6,901 nt of DNA from Methylotenera_A sp046594885 (GCA_046594885.1 JBKJRD010000004.1:1-6901); one strand, 5' to 3'. Counted from the stretch's first letter, positions 1 through 6,843 are shown. The notes: generated by a model from the sequence alone, not told the origin. Translations and numbers: made by a program.

Positions 1-1122
1 TGGTTGATTGGCATTTAAGTTGATTTGCGTTTGGTGCTGGGGATAGTTTGGGGAATTTGCATATTGAGATGCAAAAGGATTATGCGCTGATTGACTGGCT
101 GTGGCCGCATTCGATATGCCCGTTGGCGTGGCTAAATTTTTATTTAGGCTATGGTAAATAAAACGGTGAATCGCTTGTCCATCCCTAAAGCGTACTTCAG
201 TTTTGCTCGGATGCACGTTGACATCGACTAAGCCAGGGTCTAGCTCTAAAAATAGTACAAATGCAGGATGTCTATCGTGATGCAATACATCTTGATAAGC
301 CTGGCGAATGGCATGCGCAATGAGCTTATCGCGCACAAAGCGGCCGTTGACATACACATATTGTGTATCGCGGCTATTACGATTAAAAGTGGGCTTTGCC
401 GCAACACCCCACAACCGCAAACCAGCAGCCTCTTCATCAATAGCAATACTTTCTGCAGCAAATTCTGCGCCTAATAATGCGTTGATTCTATTAACTGGTG
501 CGCCAATATTAAAGCGACTTAGCACCCTGCCATTATGCTGCAAAGTAAAACTCACATCTGGGCGCGATAATGCCACGCGTGTAAAAGCTGCTTCGCAATG
601 ACCAAATTCAGTGGCATCGGTTTTTAAAAATTTGCGCCTTGCGGGTGTATTAAAGTACAAGTCATTCACTTCAACCACTGTGCCAATTTCCAATGCTGCA
701 GGTTCGATGGCGCTCATTTCACTGCCATCGCTGGCAATACGCCAGGCATGTTTAGTGTTAAGCGCGCGGCTTAAGATTGTGGTGCGTGAAACCGATGCAA
801 TACTGGCTAAGGCTTCGCCACGAAAGCCCAAACTGGCGACTGCTTCTAAATCTTCTAAACTAAAAATCTTGCTGGTGGCGTGGCGCGTTAACGCCATTTT
901 CAGATCAATTTCTGCGATACCACTGCCGTTATCGGCAACGCGTATTTGCTTAATGCCGCCTTGCATTAATGCAACATGAATATCACTGCTGCCAGCGTCT
1001 AAACAATTTTCTAATAGCTCTTTTAGCGCAGAAGCTGGCCGATCTACCACTTCACCCGCAGCAATTTGGCTAATCAGCTGGTCAGGCAGTAATTGGATGG
1101 CGTTAAGTGGTGTGCGTGACAT
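1..1122 (-). CDS. mutL: DNA mismatch repair protein MutL, N-terminal part (3' end cut by window edge)
   Basis: MutL is the GHKL-family ATPase that links MutS mismatch recognition to downstream strand removal in the cytoplasm. I translated 374 codons from the ATG at 1122 to the window edge; no stop is met, so the C-terminal dimerisation domain is outside. Visible GHKL/MutL motifs in order: the helix with E35 and N39 (ELLENCLDAG; equivalent to the catalytic E29 and Mg-binding N33 of E. coli), DNGSGI at 64-69, ATSKI at 82-86, GFRGEAL at 99-105, NTPARRKFLK at 158-167, and VHPSK at 303-307, whose lysine matches the conserved Lys307. From about residue 331 the sequence becomes Asn/Gln/Ser/Pro-rich, which is the usual flexible linker. 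Cys40 stands where Ser is common. The start aligns well with E. coli MutL, with six extra N-terminal residues. No clear Shine-Dalgarno precedes it. It is divergent from the helicase gene, so it is not co-transcribed with amiC as in many relatives. Confidence 0.97.
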   Translation of the reverse strand, partial: MSRTPLNAIQLLPDQLISQIAAGEVVDRPASALKELLENCLDAGSSDIHVALMQGGIKQIRVADNGSGIAEIDLKMALTRHATSKIFSLEDLEAVASLGFRGEALASIASVSRTTILSRALNTKHAWRIASDGSEMSAIEPAALEIGTVVEVNDLYFNTPARRKFLKTDATEFGHCEAAFTRVALSRPDVSFTLQHNGRVLSRFNIGAPVNRINALLGAEFAAESIAIDEEAAGLRLWGVAAKPTFNRNSRDTQYVYVNGRFVRDKLIAHAIRQAYQDVLHHDRHPAFVLFLELDPGLVDVNVHPSKTEVRFRDGQAIHRFIYHSLNKNLATPTGISNAATASQSAHNPFASQYANSPNYPQHQTQINLNANQP

Positions 1123-1179
1123 AATTGCTTATCGTTTATTTCGTGATATTTTACCTGTTTTACTGCACAATCACGCACC
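1123..1179. promoter_or_regulatory. Divergent intergenic region between mutL and the helicase gene
   Basis: This 57-base AT-rich gap must hold, or lie very near, promoters for both flanking genes, since they point away from each other. On the plus strand a weak sigma70-like pair can be drawn: TTGCTT at 1125-1130 and TATTTT at 1147-1152, with a 16-base spacer. That would place transcription start about 20 bases before the ATG at 1180. Both hexamers are poor matches, so this is a candidate only. I saw no convincing operator palindrome and no Shine-Dalgarno for either gene. Confidence 0.3.
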
Positions 1180-2724
1180 ATGAAATCGCTCAATATACAT
1201 TTAGACGACTGTATTTTAGATAACTATGCCGCCAGCTTTATAAAAGCGCGCGCAATTAAGCGTCATCATCACTTATATATTGGCCCGACCAATTCGGGCA
1301 AAACTTATCATGCACTTAACACTTTAATTAAGGCAAAATCGGGCGTTTATTTAGCACCGTTACGTTTATTAGCGATGGAAGTGCGCGATCAATTAATGCA
1401 AGCTGGTGTGCCGTGCAATTTAATTACTGGTGAAGAGCGGGTAATGATTGCCGGCGCACAACATAGCGCATCGACCATTGAAATGATGAATCCCACAAAG
1501 TTGGTCGATGTGGCGATTATTGACGAGATTCAAATGCTGCAAGACCCTGACCGCGGTAGCGCTTGGACAGCTGCGCTGGTTGGCGTGCCTGCAAGGCAAG
1601 TGTTTATCTGCGGCTCAAATGCTGTCACTAAACCTTGTTTACAGATCATTGCGTATTTAAACGAGACCGCAGAAATTACACAACTGCAACGCATGACACC
1701 ATTAATATTAGAAGACGAAAGCTTGTGTGGTGCGCGCTATAGCAAGCCAAAGTTAAAGGCCAGGCTGCAAAAAGGTGACGCCATTATTGCATTTTCGCGC
1801 AAAGATGTACTGACATTTTCGGCTAGGTTTCGCCAATGGGGTTACACCGTTGCCAGTATTTACGGCGCATTATCACCCGAAGTACGCAGGCATGAATCTG
1901 CCCGCTTTTGTAGCGGTGAGGCAGATATTTTAGTGGCAACCGATGCGATTGGCATGGGCTTAAATTTGCCGATTCGGCGCGTGGTTTTTGCTAATATCTT
2001 TAAATTTGACGGTGTGGCATCGCGTTTATTAAATGCGACTGAAGTGCGACAAATTGCAGGTCGCGCGGGTCGTTTCGGCATTTACGCTACCGGCTATGTC
2101 AATATCATGGAAGACGATGAACGTTTTCATATCGCGCATATGCTGGCTACTGATGACACATCTGATTTGCAGAAGCTGCCTATTGCCGCGAGCATTAGCC
2201 AGATAGAAGCCATTTCAAGTCAATTACCCAGCGCAAAAATTGCAGAATGCTTGGACTATTTTGCTAATCGGCTAAAATTTAATCATGCTTTATTTACATT
2301 AAGTAAAATCGATATTCAACTAAAGCAAGCTTTATTGGTGGATAAATTTGCGCCTAAATTATCTTTAAAGGACAAATTTATTTTTACCTGCGCGCCCATT
2401 GCCATTAACGTGAACATTGAAAAAGATTACTTTTTATTGTGTTTAAAAAGTGTGGTCGAGAATACCATTCGCGCGTTACCATCTAAGCCAAATTGGCTAG
2501 AATCAACTAGCGCAAAACATTTGGAAGAGGCAGAAATATTGAGTCAAAATATAAGCTTATATGCTTGGTTAAGTTTTAAATTTCCACAGATTTTTGTAGA
2601 TGCAGAATCTATTCCGCACTTCAGAAAATCTGTCAGCCGTTATATTGAACGCGCTTTACAAACACAAAGTGGATATGGCGAAACGCAGCGTGAGTTAGAT
2701 TTTATGCAAACCAGAGTGCGCTAA
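1180..2724 (+). CDS. Suv3-type ATP-dependent RNA helicase
   Basis: Predicted superfamily 2 helicase of the Suv3/SUPV3L1 family, 514 aa. Mitochondrial Suv3 unwinds RNA, in humans with PNPase, for RNA turnover; the bacterial role is not established. Motifs: Walker A GPTNSGKT at 35-42, the segment GVPCNLITGEERV at 76-88, Walker B DEIQ at 115-118 followed by an RG-AWT run, motif V ATDAIGMGLNLP at 253-264 and motif VI QIAGRAGRFG at 291-300. As I recall the human protein, the same motifs occur there nearly word for word, including VATDAIGMGLNL. The similarity continues past the helicase core: FTCAPI near 402-407 and LYAWLSFKF near 460-468 match the Suv3 C-terminal region, so this is more than a generic DEAD-box protein. 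The long N-terminal region of the mitochondrial proteins is absent. The ATG at 1180 is the only ATG, GTG or TTG between the upstream in-frame stop (1144) and the core. No Shine-Dalgarno is seen. The gene is divergent from mutL and convergent with amiC, hence monocistronic. Its 3' third is visibly more AT-rich than its 5' part. Confidence 0.93.
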   Translation: MKSLNIHLDDCILDNYAASFIKARAIKRHHHLYIGPTNSGKTYHALNTLIKAKSGVYLAPLRLLAMEVRDQLMQAGVPCNLITGEERVMIAGAQHSASTIEMMNPTKLVDVAIIDEIQMLQDPDRGSAWTAALVGVPARQVFICGSNAVTKPCLQIIAYLNETAEITQLQRMTPLILEDESLCGARYSKPKLKARLQKGDAIIAFSRKDVLTFSARFRQWGYTVASIYGALSPEVRRHESARFCSGEADILVATDAIGMGLNLPIRRVVFANIFKFDGVASRLLNATEVRQIAGRAGRFGIYATGYVNIMEDDERFHIAHMLATDDTSDLQKLPIAASISQIEAISSQLPSAKIAECLDYFANRLKFNHALFTLSKIDIQLKQALLVDKFAPKLSLKDKFIFTCAPIAINVNIEKDYFLLCLKSVVENTIRALPSKPNWLESTSAKHLEEAEILSQNISLYAWLSFKFPQIFVDAESIPHFRKSVSRYIERALQTQSGYGETQRELDFMQTRVR

Positions 2725-2732
2725 GCGCTTAA

Positions 2733-2783
2733 ACTTAACCACTTTTTTTTGCTTAATTTTTAGGGTTAAGTACCCGCTTTTTT
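2733..2783 (+). terminator. Candidate terminator between convergent helicase gene and amiC
   Basis: An exact 8-base inverted repeat, ACTTAACC at 2733-2740 and GGTTAAGT at 2764-2771, flanks a 23-base T-rich loop. A smaller alternative hairpin (GGGT 2763-2766, ACCC 2772-2775) lies just before a run of six T at 2778-2783. Either could end the helicase transcript starting upstream on the plus strand. The stems are AT-rich and weak, and no comparable T run follows on the minus strand for amiC. Treat as a candidate. Confidence 0.35.
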
Positions 2784-2787
2784 GGTT

Positions 2788-4179
2788 TTAATTGCTGCTA
2801 TTGGCCAATGCAGGATTAGCCGCAAAGTATTTTTTAATGCCACTTAAAATAGAATCCGCCATTTTTTCTTGATACGCATCATCATTGAGCTTTCGTTCTT
2901 CTTCAGGATTACTGATAAAAGCAGTTTCAACCAAAATCGATGGAATGTCGGGCGATTTTAAAACCGCAAACCCTGCTTGCTCCACATGATTTTTATGTAA
3001 CTTATTAATTTCGCCAATATAGCCAAGCACCGATTTGCCTAGTTTCAAACTATCGTTAATGGTGGCCGCTTGCGATAAATCGAGTAATGTTTTGGCTAAT
3101 ATTGGATCTCTGCCATTTAAACTGACGCCGCCAATTAAATCAGATTCGTTCTCTTTTTGCGCAAGATAACGTGCGCCAGCACTGGTTGCCCCTTTTTCTG
3201 ATAAAGCAAATACCGATGAGCCGCGCGCAGCTGGATTGGTAAACGCATCGGCGTGAATCGAGATGAAAAGATCGGCTTTTAATTTACGCGCTTTTAAAAC
3301 ACGGGTGCCAAGCGGGATAAAATAATCGCCATCACGCGTTAGTACGCCGCGCATATTCGGTTCGGCATCAATCTTGGCTTTAAGTTTTTTTGCCAAAGCC
3401 AGCGTAATCACTTTTTCGTCACTGCCACGCGCACCACGCGCACCTGGGTCCTCACCACCGTGACCTGCATCAATGGCAATGGTAATTAAGCGTGCTTTTT
3501 CTGTATTTTTTAAACTGGCAGTTTCTGACGTGCTGCTGGCTTTTTCATCAGTTAACGGCGCTGAAGCTGGCGTTTCTGCTGCTTCGTCTGCTTCACCAGC
3601 ATTGGGTGGTAAAGGCTCAATAATGGGTTTTGGCTGCTCTGCAATATTGTTATCTGCATTAATCTCTGCTTCGGTTTTCTTGTTCAGCATCGCCATTAAT
3701 GCATCTTGTAGCGGGTAAATATCTAATACTAAGCGATGCTTGTAATCCCCAGCTGGCGCTAGGGCAAAAATATTGGGCTTTATTTCACCTTTTAAATCAA
3801 TGGCAATGCGCACCACATTGGGCTGAAAATTAGCCACGCGCACCTGTTTGATATAAGGGTCACTGGATAAAATTTTATCTGTCAGGGTTTTCAGTACATT
3901 ATTTAAATCGACATTTTCAATATCCAGTGCTAATCGATCTGGATTTTTTAAAACGATTAATTGGTATTTAATTGGCTGTTCAGACTCCAGTGCAATGCGC
4001 GTATATTCTTGTGCCGGCCAAACACGCGCTGCGGAAATTGCGTTTGCTGCATAAACCTGTTGCGTATTCAATAGCCAGTATACAAGCAATAAAAACATGT
4101 TGATGCTTTGCTTTAGCGGTGAGCCTTTAAAAAAAGCGTTTTTAAACAGCGTATTTTTATACAGAATAAATGCTTTCAT
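2788..4179 (-). CDS. amiC: N-acetylmuramoyl-L-alanine amidase, AmiC type (AMIN + Amidase_3), exported
   Basis: Zinc hydrolase that cuts the bond between N-acetylmuramic acid and L-alanine in peptidoglycan, splitting septal wall during daughter-cell separation. At 463 aa it shows an N-terminal signal (hydrophobic stretch about 26-38, likely cleavage after VYA at 44), an AMIN domain at about 46-155 that targets the septum, a Pro/Ala/Glu/Ser-rich linker at about 165-228, and an Amidase_3 catalytic domain at 230-453. Predicted zinc ligands are H240 (DAGHGG), E255 and H309 (SIHADA); the catalytic glutamate is E418 (VETAFISN). Residues about 342-385 (from NESDLIGG through SLKLG) match the inserted autoinhibitory helix of AmiB/AmiC, implying activation by a LytM-type partner (NlpD or EnvC), not encoded here. 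There is no twin-arginine, so export is probably by Sec, unlike Tat-exported E. coli AmiC. The signal is long; an alternative start at M28 (4098) would leave a very short one, so I prefer 4179. It follows tsaE by 44 bases, probably in one operon. Confidence 0.95.
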   Translation of the reverse strand: MKAFILYKNTLFKNAFFKGSPLKQSINMFLLLVYWLLNTQQVYAANAISAARVWPAQEYTRIALESEQPIKYQLIVLKNPDRLALDIENVDLNNVLKTLTDKILSSDPYIKQVRVANFQPNVVRIAIDLKGEIKPNIFALAPAGDYKHRLVLDIYPLQDALMAMLNKKTEAEINADNNIAEQPKPIIEPLPPNAGEADEAAETPASAPLTDEKASSTSETASLKNTEKARLITIAIDAGHGGEDPGARGARGSDEKVITLALAKKLKAKIDAEPNMRGVLTRDGDYFIPLGTRVLKARKLKADLFISIHADAFTNPAARGSSVFALSEKGATSAGARYLAQKENESDLIGGVSLNGRDPILAKTLLDLSQAATINDSLKLGKSVLGYIGEINKLHKNHVEQAGFAVLKSPDIPSILVETAFISNPEEERKLNDDAYQEKMADSILSGIKKYFAANPALANSSN

Positions 4180-4193
4180 TATTTTTTAATGTT

Positions 4194-4229
4194 TTTAGCG
4201 TGTTAAGTTTAGCGTTAGCATTGTTAGCG
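4194..4229. repeat. Cluster of four TTAGC repeats between tsaE and amiC
   Basis: In 36 bases the pentamer TTAGC occurs four times on the plus strand, starting at 4195, 4209, 4215 and 4224; TTTAGCG is exact at 4194-4200 and 4208-4214. On the coding strand this reads as GCTAAC/GCTAAA repeats covering the last codons of tsaE and most of the leader of amiC. Spacing is irregular (14, 6 and 9 bases), so this is not a clean tandem array and could be chance in AT-rich DNA. No strong hairpin is apparent. Confidence 0.3.
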
Positions 4230-4694
4230 CGCCAGACATCGCTGGCCTTGCTCGGTGCCTGCTAAAAATTGAATGGTGCGTTGTGTTTGATGATGCAATA
4301 AATGCACATGAATATCAGGTTCTGGTAATAAATGACCTGCTTTTTCTGGCCATTCAATCATGCAAATGCTATACGCATTAAAATACTCTCTAAACCCTGC
4401 AGCTTCCCATTCCTCTGCATCCACTAATCGATACAAATCAAAATGATAGACGCTTAAATGCTTTAAAACATAAGGCTCTACCAAGGTATAAGTTGGGCTT
4501 TTTACTTTGCCCACAAAACCTAAACCTTGAATAAAGCCACGCGTAAATGTGGTTTTACCTGCGCCTAAATCGCCATGCAAATAAATCGTTAAACCCGCAA
4601 AAGCATATTGAGAAAATTGCGCCCCAGCCGCTAAAGTTGCCGCTTCATTTTCCAGCAACATAGCATTGTTAACAGCATCTGTAATATCATTCAC
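4224..4694 (-). CDS. tsaE: tRNA threonylcarbamoyladenosine biosynthesis ATPase TsaE
   Basis: TsaE (YjeE family) is the small P-loop ATPase that works with TsaD and TsaB to make t6A at position 37 of ANN-decoding tRNAs. Numbering from the upstream TTG at 4703, the protein shows Walker A GDLGAGKT at 44-51, the family signature SPTYTLVEPY at 69-78, HFDLYRL at 87-93 and IEWPEKAG at 116-123. All are in the order and spacing of E. coli TsaE, and the length (156-159 aa) is normal. The start is uncertain: TTG at 4703 overlaps the divergent queG start by six bases, GTG at 4694 leaves three bases between the two start codons, and ATG at 4661 would begin nine residues short of E. coli TsaE by alignment. 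I chose GTG because its length fits best and it avoids the overlap, but no Shine-Dalgarno decides it. amiC follows 44 bases downstream on the same strand, the usual neighbour. Confidence 0.95.
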   Translation of the reverse strand: MNDITDAVNNAMLLENEAATLAAGAQFSQYAFAGLTIYLHGDLGAGKTTFTRGFIQGLGFVGKVKSPTYTLVEPYVLKHLSVYHFDLYRLVDAEEWEAAGFREYFNAYSICMIEWPEKAGHLLPEPDIHVHLLHHQTQRTIQFLAGTEQGQRCLAR

Positions 4695-4697
4695 CCT

Positions 4698-5816
4698 ATG
4701 CAATTAAACGCAGACAACGACTGGGCAAAGCTTACGGCTGACATTAAAAGCTGGGGTTTGGCGCTGGGTTTTAATCAAATTGGCATTACCGATACGCATT
4801 TGCAGTCTGCAGAAGTGGAACATCAGGCGTGGATTGCTAAAAATTTTCATGGTGAAATGGATTATATGGCAAAACATGGGCTGAAGCGAACCCGCCCTGC
4901 CGAATTAGTACCCAATACCATTCGGGTGATTTCTGCCAGATTAGATTATTTGCCGCCCAATGCAATGGATAGCGAAGCTGTCATTAATGATAGTCGCAAA
5001 GCGTTTATCTCGCGTTACGCGTTAGGGCGCGATTATCATAAAGTGATGCGCAACAAGCTGCAAAAGTTAAGCGAAAAAATACATTTGGAATTAACTCAAT
5101 TAAACATCAGCAATTTTGAGTACCGCGTGTTTACTGATAGCGCACCCGTATTAGAAGTCGCCCTTGCTGAGAAAGCCGGTTTAGGCTGGCGCGGCAAACA
5201 CACGTTGTTGCTGAATAAAAACCGTGGCTCTTGGTTTTTTTTAGGTGAAATCTACACCAATTTGCCGTTAATCATTGACGTGCAGGCTAGCAATCACTGC
5301 GGCACATGTACCAGTTGCATGGATATTTGCCCGACACAAGCGATTGTAGCGCCCTACCAGGTTGATGCCAGACGCTGCATTTCCTATCTGACCATTGAGC
5401 TTAAAACCAGTATACCGCTTGAATTTAGAGCATTAATCGGCAATCGTGTGTATGGTTGTGATGATTGCCAAATCGTTTGCCCTTGGAATAAATTTGCACA
5501 AGTATCCAGCGAGCCAGATTTTGCCATTAAAAATGGTTTGGATAACATTAGTTTAGTGGAATGCTTTTATTGGTCCGAACAAATTTTTAAGAAGAACATG
5601 GCAGGTAGCGCCATTTATCGGATTGGTTATGTGCAATGGTTACGCAATATAGCCGTAGGCTTGGGCAATGCCGATAGCTCGGCAGAAGTTATTCAAGCGC
5701 TTAAAACGCGCGCGAATGATGAAAATGCCCTGGTTCGTGAACATGTGGCTTGGGCACTGCAACAACATCATGCAGCGATTACTAACCCAGCCGCCTATTC
5801 ATCAATAAACGCTTAA
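4698..5816 (+). CDS. queG: Epoxyqueuosine reductase QueG
   Basis: QueG performs the last step of queuosine synthesis, reducing epoxyqueuosine to queuosine at wobble position 34 of GUN-anticodon tRNAs, using cobalamin and two [4Fe-4S] clusters. The 372-aa protein has the N-terminal cobalamin-binding region with the GEMDYMA signature at 52-58, the conserved block FTDSAPVLEVALAEKAGLGW at 145-164, whose D147 corresponds to the catalytic aspartate of characterised QueG, and an eight-cysteine ferredoxin-like module. The cysteines are C201, C204, C207, C211, then C227, C254, C257 and C261. By analogy with two-cluster ferredoxins, C201/C204/C207 pair with C261 and C227/C254/C257 with C211. The C-terminal part (about 300-358) is helical and HEAT-like, as expected for tRNA binding. 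The ATG at 4698 matches family length. It is preceded by TAATAT at 4682-4687 but no Shine-Dalgarno. It is head-to-head with tsaE, and its promoter must lie inside tsaE. Confidence 0.96.
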   Translation: MQLNADNDWAKLTADIKSWGLALGFNQIGITDTHLQSAEVEHQAWIAKNFHGEMDYMAKHGLKRTRPAELVPNTIRVISARLDYLPPNAMDSEAVINDSRKAFISRYALGRDYHKVMRNKLQKLSEKIHLELTQLNISNFEYRVFTDSAPVLEVALAEKAGLGWRGKHTLLLNKNRGSWFFLGEIYTNLPLIIDVQASNHCGTCTSCMDICPTQAIVAPYQVDARRCISYLTIELKTSIPLEFRALIGNRVYGCDDCQIVCPWNKFAQVSSEPDFAIKNGLDNISLVECFYWSEQIFKKNMAGSAIYRIGYVQWLRNIAVGLGNADSSAEVIQALKTRANDENALVREHVAWALQQHHAAITNPAAYSSINA

Positions 5817-5852
5817 AGGCAAAATGACCGCAGAAATCAGTTTAATTTGCGC

Positions 5853-5897
5853 AAAAAAAAAGCTAATTTAGACAGACTTAACCCATAATTTAAGGGT
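5853..5897 (-). terminator. Possible weak terminator for the MBL hydrolase gene
   Basis: Reading the minus strand past the stop codon of the hydrolase gene, an imperfect stem (TTACCC, loop, GGGTTAA with a one-base bulge; plus-strand 5878-5899) is followed about 16 bases later by nine T residues (complement of the A run at 5853-5861). The stem is short and the T run is distant, so confidence is low. I see no terminator for queG on the plus strand in this 73-base gap. Confidence 0.22.
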
Positions 5898-6843
5898 AAA
5901 AACAGTCAAGATCATTGGCAAACAAAGTCTTGCCCGCATATTGTGCGCGAATCGCTTGCAATGTTTCGGGCTCTTTACCTAGTGTACGCAACATGCGATG
6001 CGATAGCACCAGTTGTTTAACTTTGGCTTGTTCGGCAATAAGGCCAATCACGCTAGGCGGCATATGCAAGCTGCGCGCCGCACCAGTCGCACCTTCTGGC
6101 ACGGCATTATGCGCAACAAATATATCTGCATGCTGCGCTAATCGTTGCAAATTTCCGTTATCACCATTGTTGTCACCACTAGTGTCTCCGCTAAACACAA
6201 TGCTTTTGCCAGCGATATCAATTCGCCACGCCAAGGCGGACACGCTACCGTGAATCACATCAGTTGCAGTGGCTTTAATGCCATTTTGATCAAACACCAG
6301 CGGCATTTGCGACCCGCTCACTACAACGTTATTGGCTTGTATATGATAAGTGGCTTGATTAGGTGTTATAAAATCATTCAAATAACGATAAGCGCCTTTA
6401 GGCCCAAATAGTGATTGCACAAATTCTACCGTGTTTGGAAATGCAGCATTGCCTAGCGGCCCGAATACAGGCAATGACCGCGTACGCGTTTCAAAATAAG
6501 ACGATTTTACTAAAGCAGGAAAATCTGCGCTATGGTCTGCGTGTAAATGCGTAAAAAGCACCACATCTAAATCGGCCATTTGCGCGCCACTTTCACCAAA
6601 GCGCAACGCACTACCGCCGCCACTATCCACAAGTACGCGCGCTTTACCGTCTAACCAAATCAAATAACTGCTGGAAGCGCGTTTAGTCTGCAATTCTGGC
6701 CCGCCAGAACCAAGCACTTGTAGCGCAAGGCCTTGCCCACTGCAGCTTTGCGCTAAAACAAAATGGTTTGGATGGATAATCGCGACCAATACTGCAAGCC
6801 AGCGGACAAACTTAATCCATTTTTTAGTGCAATTTTTAAACAT
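5890..6843 (-). CDS. Exported metallo-beta-lactamase-fold hydrolase (RNase Z-like subfamily), substrate unknown
   Basis: 317 aa, with an N-terminal signal: basic residues, a hydrophobic stretch at about 14-30, and likely cleavage after VLA at 31, so a periplasmic or lipid-free exported enzyme is predicted. The metal site is complete for the MBL fold: H99, H101, D103 and H104 (HLHADH), H198 (VIHG), D220 (FSGDTSG) and H282 (LSHRM). The segment 260-282 (H260 then a helix ending KQLVLSHRM) resembles the corresponding part of RNase Z, but the export signal argues against tRNA processing. Related exported proteins are usually annotated simply as MBL-fold metallo-hydrolases, and I cannot name the substrate. 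The ATG at 6843 lies inside the 3' end of the upstream gene, an 8-base overlap that suggests translational coupling; only a weak GAAAG precedes it. A short Asp/Asn/Gly-rich loop (220-230) follows the metal-binding aspartate. Confidence 0.9.
   Translation of the reverse strand: MFKNCTKKWIKFVRWLAVLVAIIHPNHFVLAQSCSGQGLALQVLGSGGPELQTKRASSSYLIWLDGKARVLVDSGGGSALRFGESGAQMADLDVVLFTHLHADHSADFPALVKSSYFETRTRSLPVFGPLGNAAFPNTVEFVQSLFGPKGAYRYLNDFITPNQATYHIQANNVVVSGSQMPLVFDQNGIKATATDVIHGSVSALAWRIDIAGKSIVFSGDTSGDNNGDNGNLQRLAQHADIFVAHNAVPEGATGAARSLHMPPSVIGLIAEQAKVKQLVLSHRMLRTLGKEPETLQAIRAQYAGKTLFANDLDCFYP

Noticed and set aside
246..601. Three overlapping short open frames on both strands within the mutL region
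   Set aside because: All overlap the MutL coding frame, encode no recognisable motif and lack ribosome-binding sites.
611..979. A 122-codon plus-strand open frame opposite mutL
   Set aside because: It lies antisense to the conserved MutL ATPase motifs, which are read cleanly on the other strand. Its composition (Ala/Ser/Leu-rich, no motif) is typical of an antisense shadow.
1860..2081. A minus-strand 73-codon frame inside the helicase gene
   Set aside because: It lies opposite helicase motifs V and VI, which are strongly constrained on the plus strand, so it is a shadow.
3473..3718. An 81-codon plus-strand frame opposite the amiC linker
   Set aside because: It is the antisense of the low-complexity Ala/Glu/Pro/Ser linker; the apparent hydrophobic Ala/Ser/Leu content follows from that.
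5846..5855. Perfect palindrome TTTGCGCAAA in the queG/hydrolase gap
   Set aside because: It is 10 bases with no loop, next to an A run, in a convergent gap where an operator would control nothing. Likely chance.
5915..6411. Plus-strand frames opposite the MBL hydrolase
   Set aside because: They are antisense to conserved metal-binding motifs and show no family resemblance of their own.
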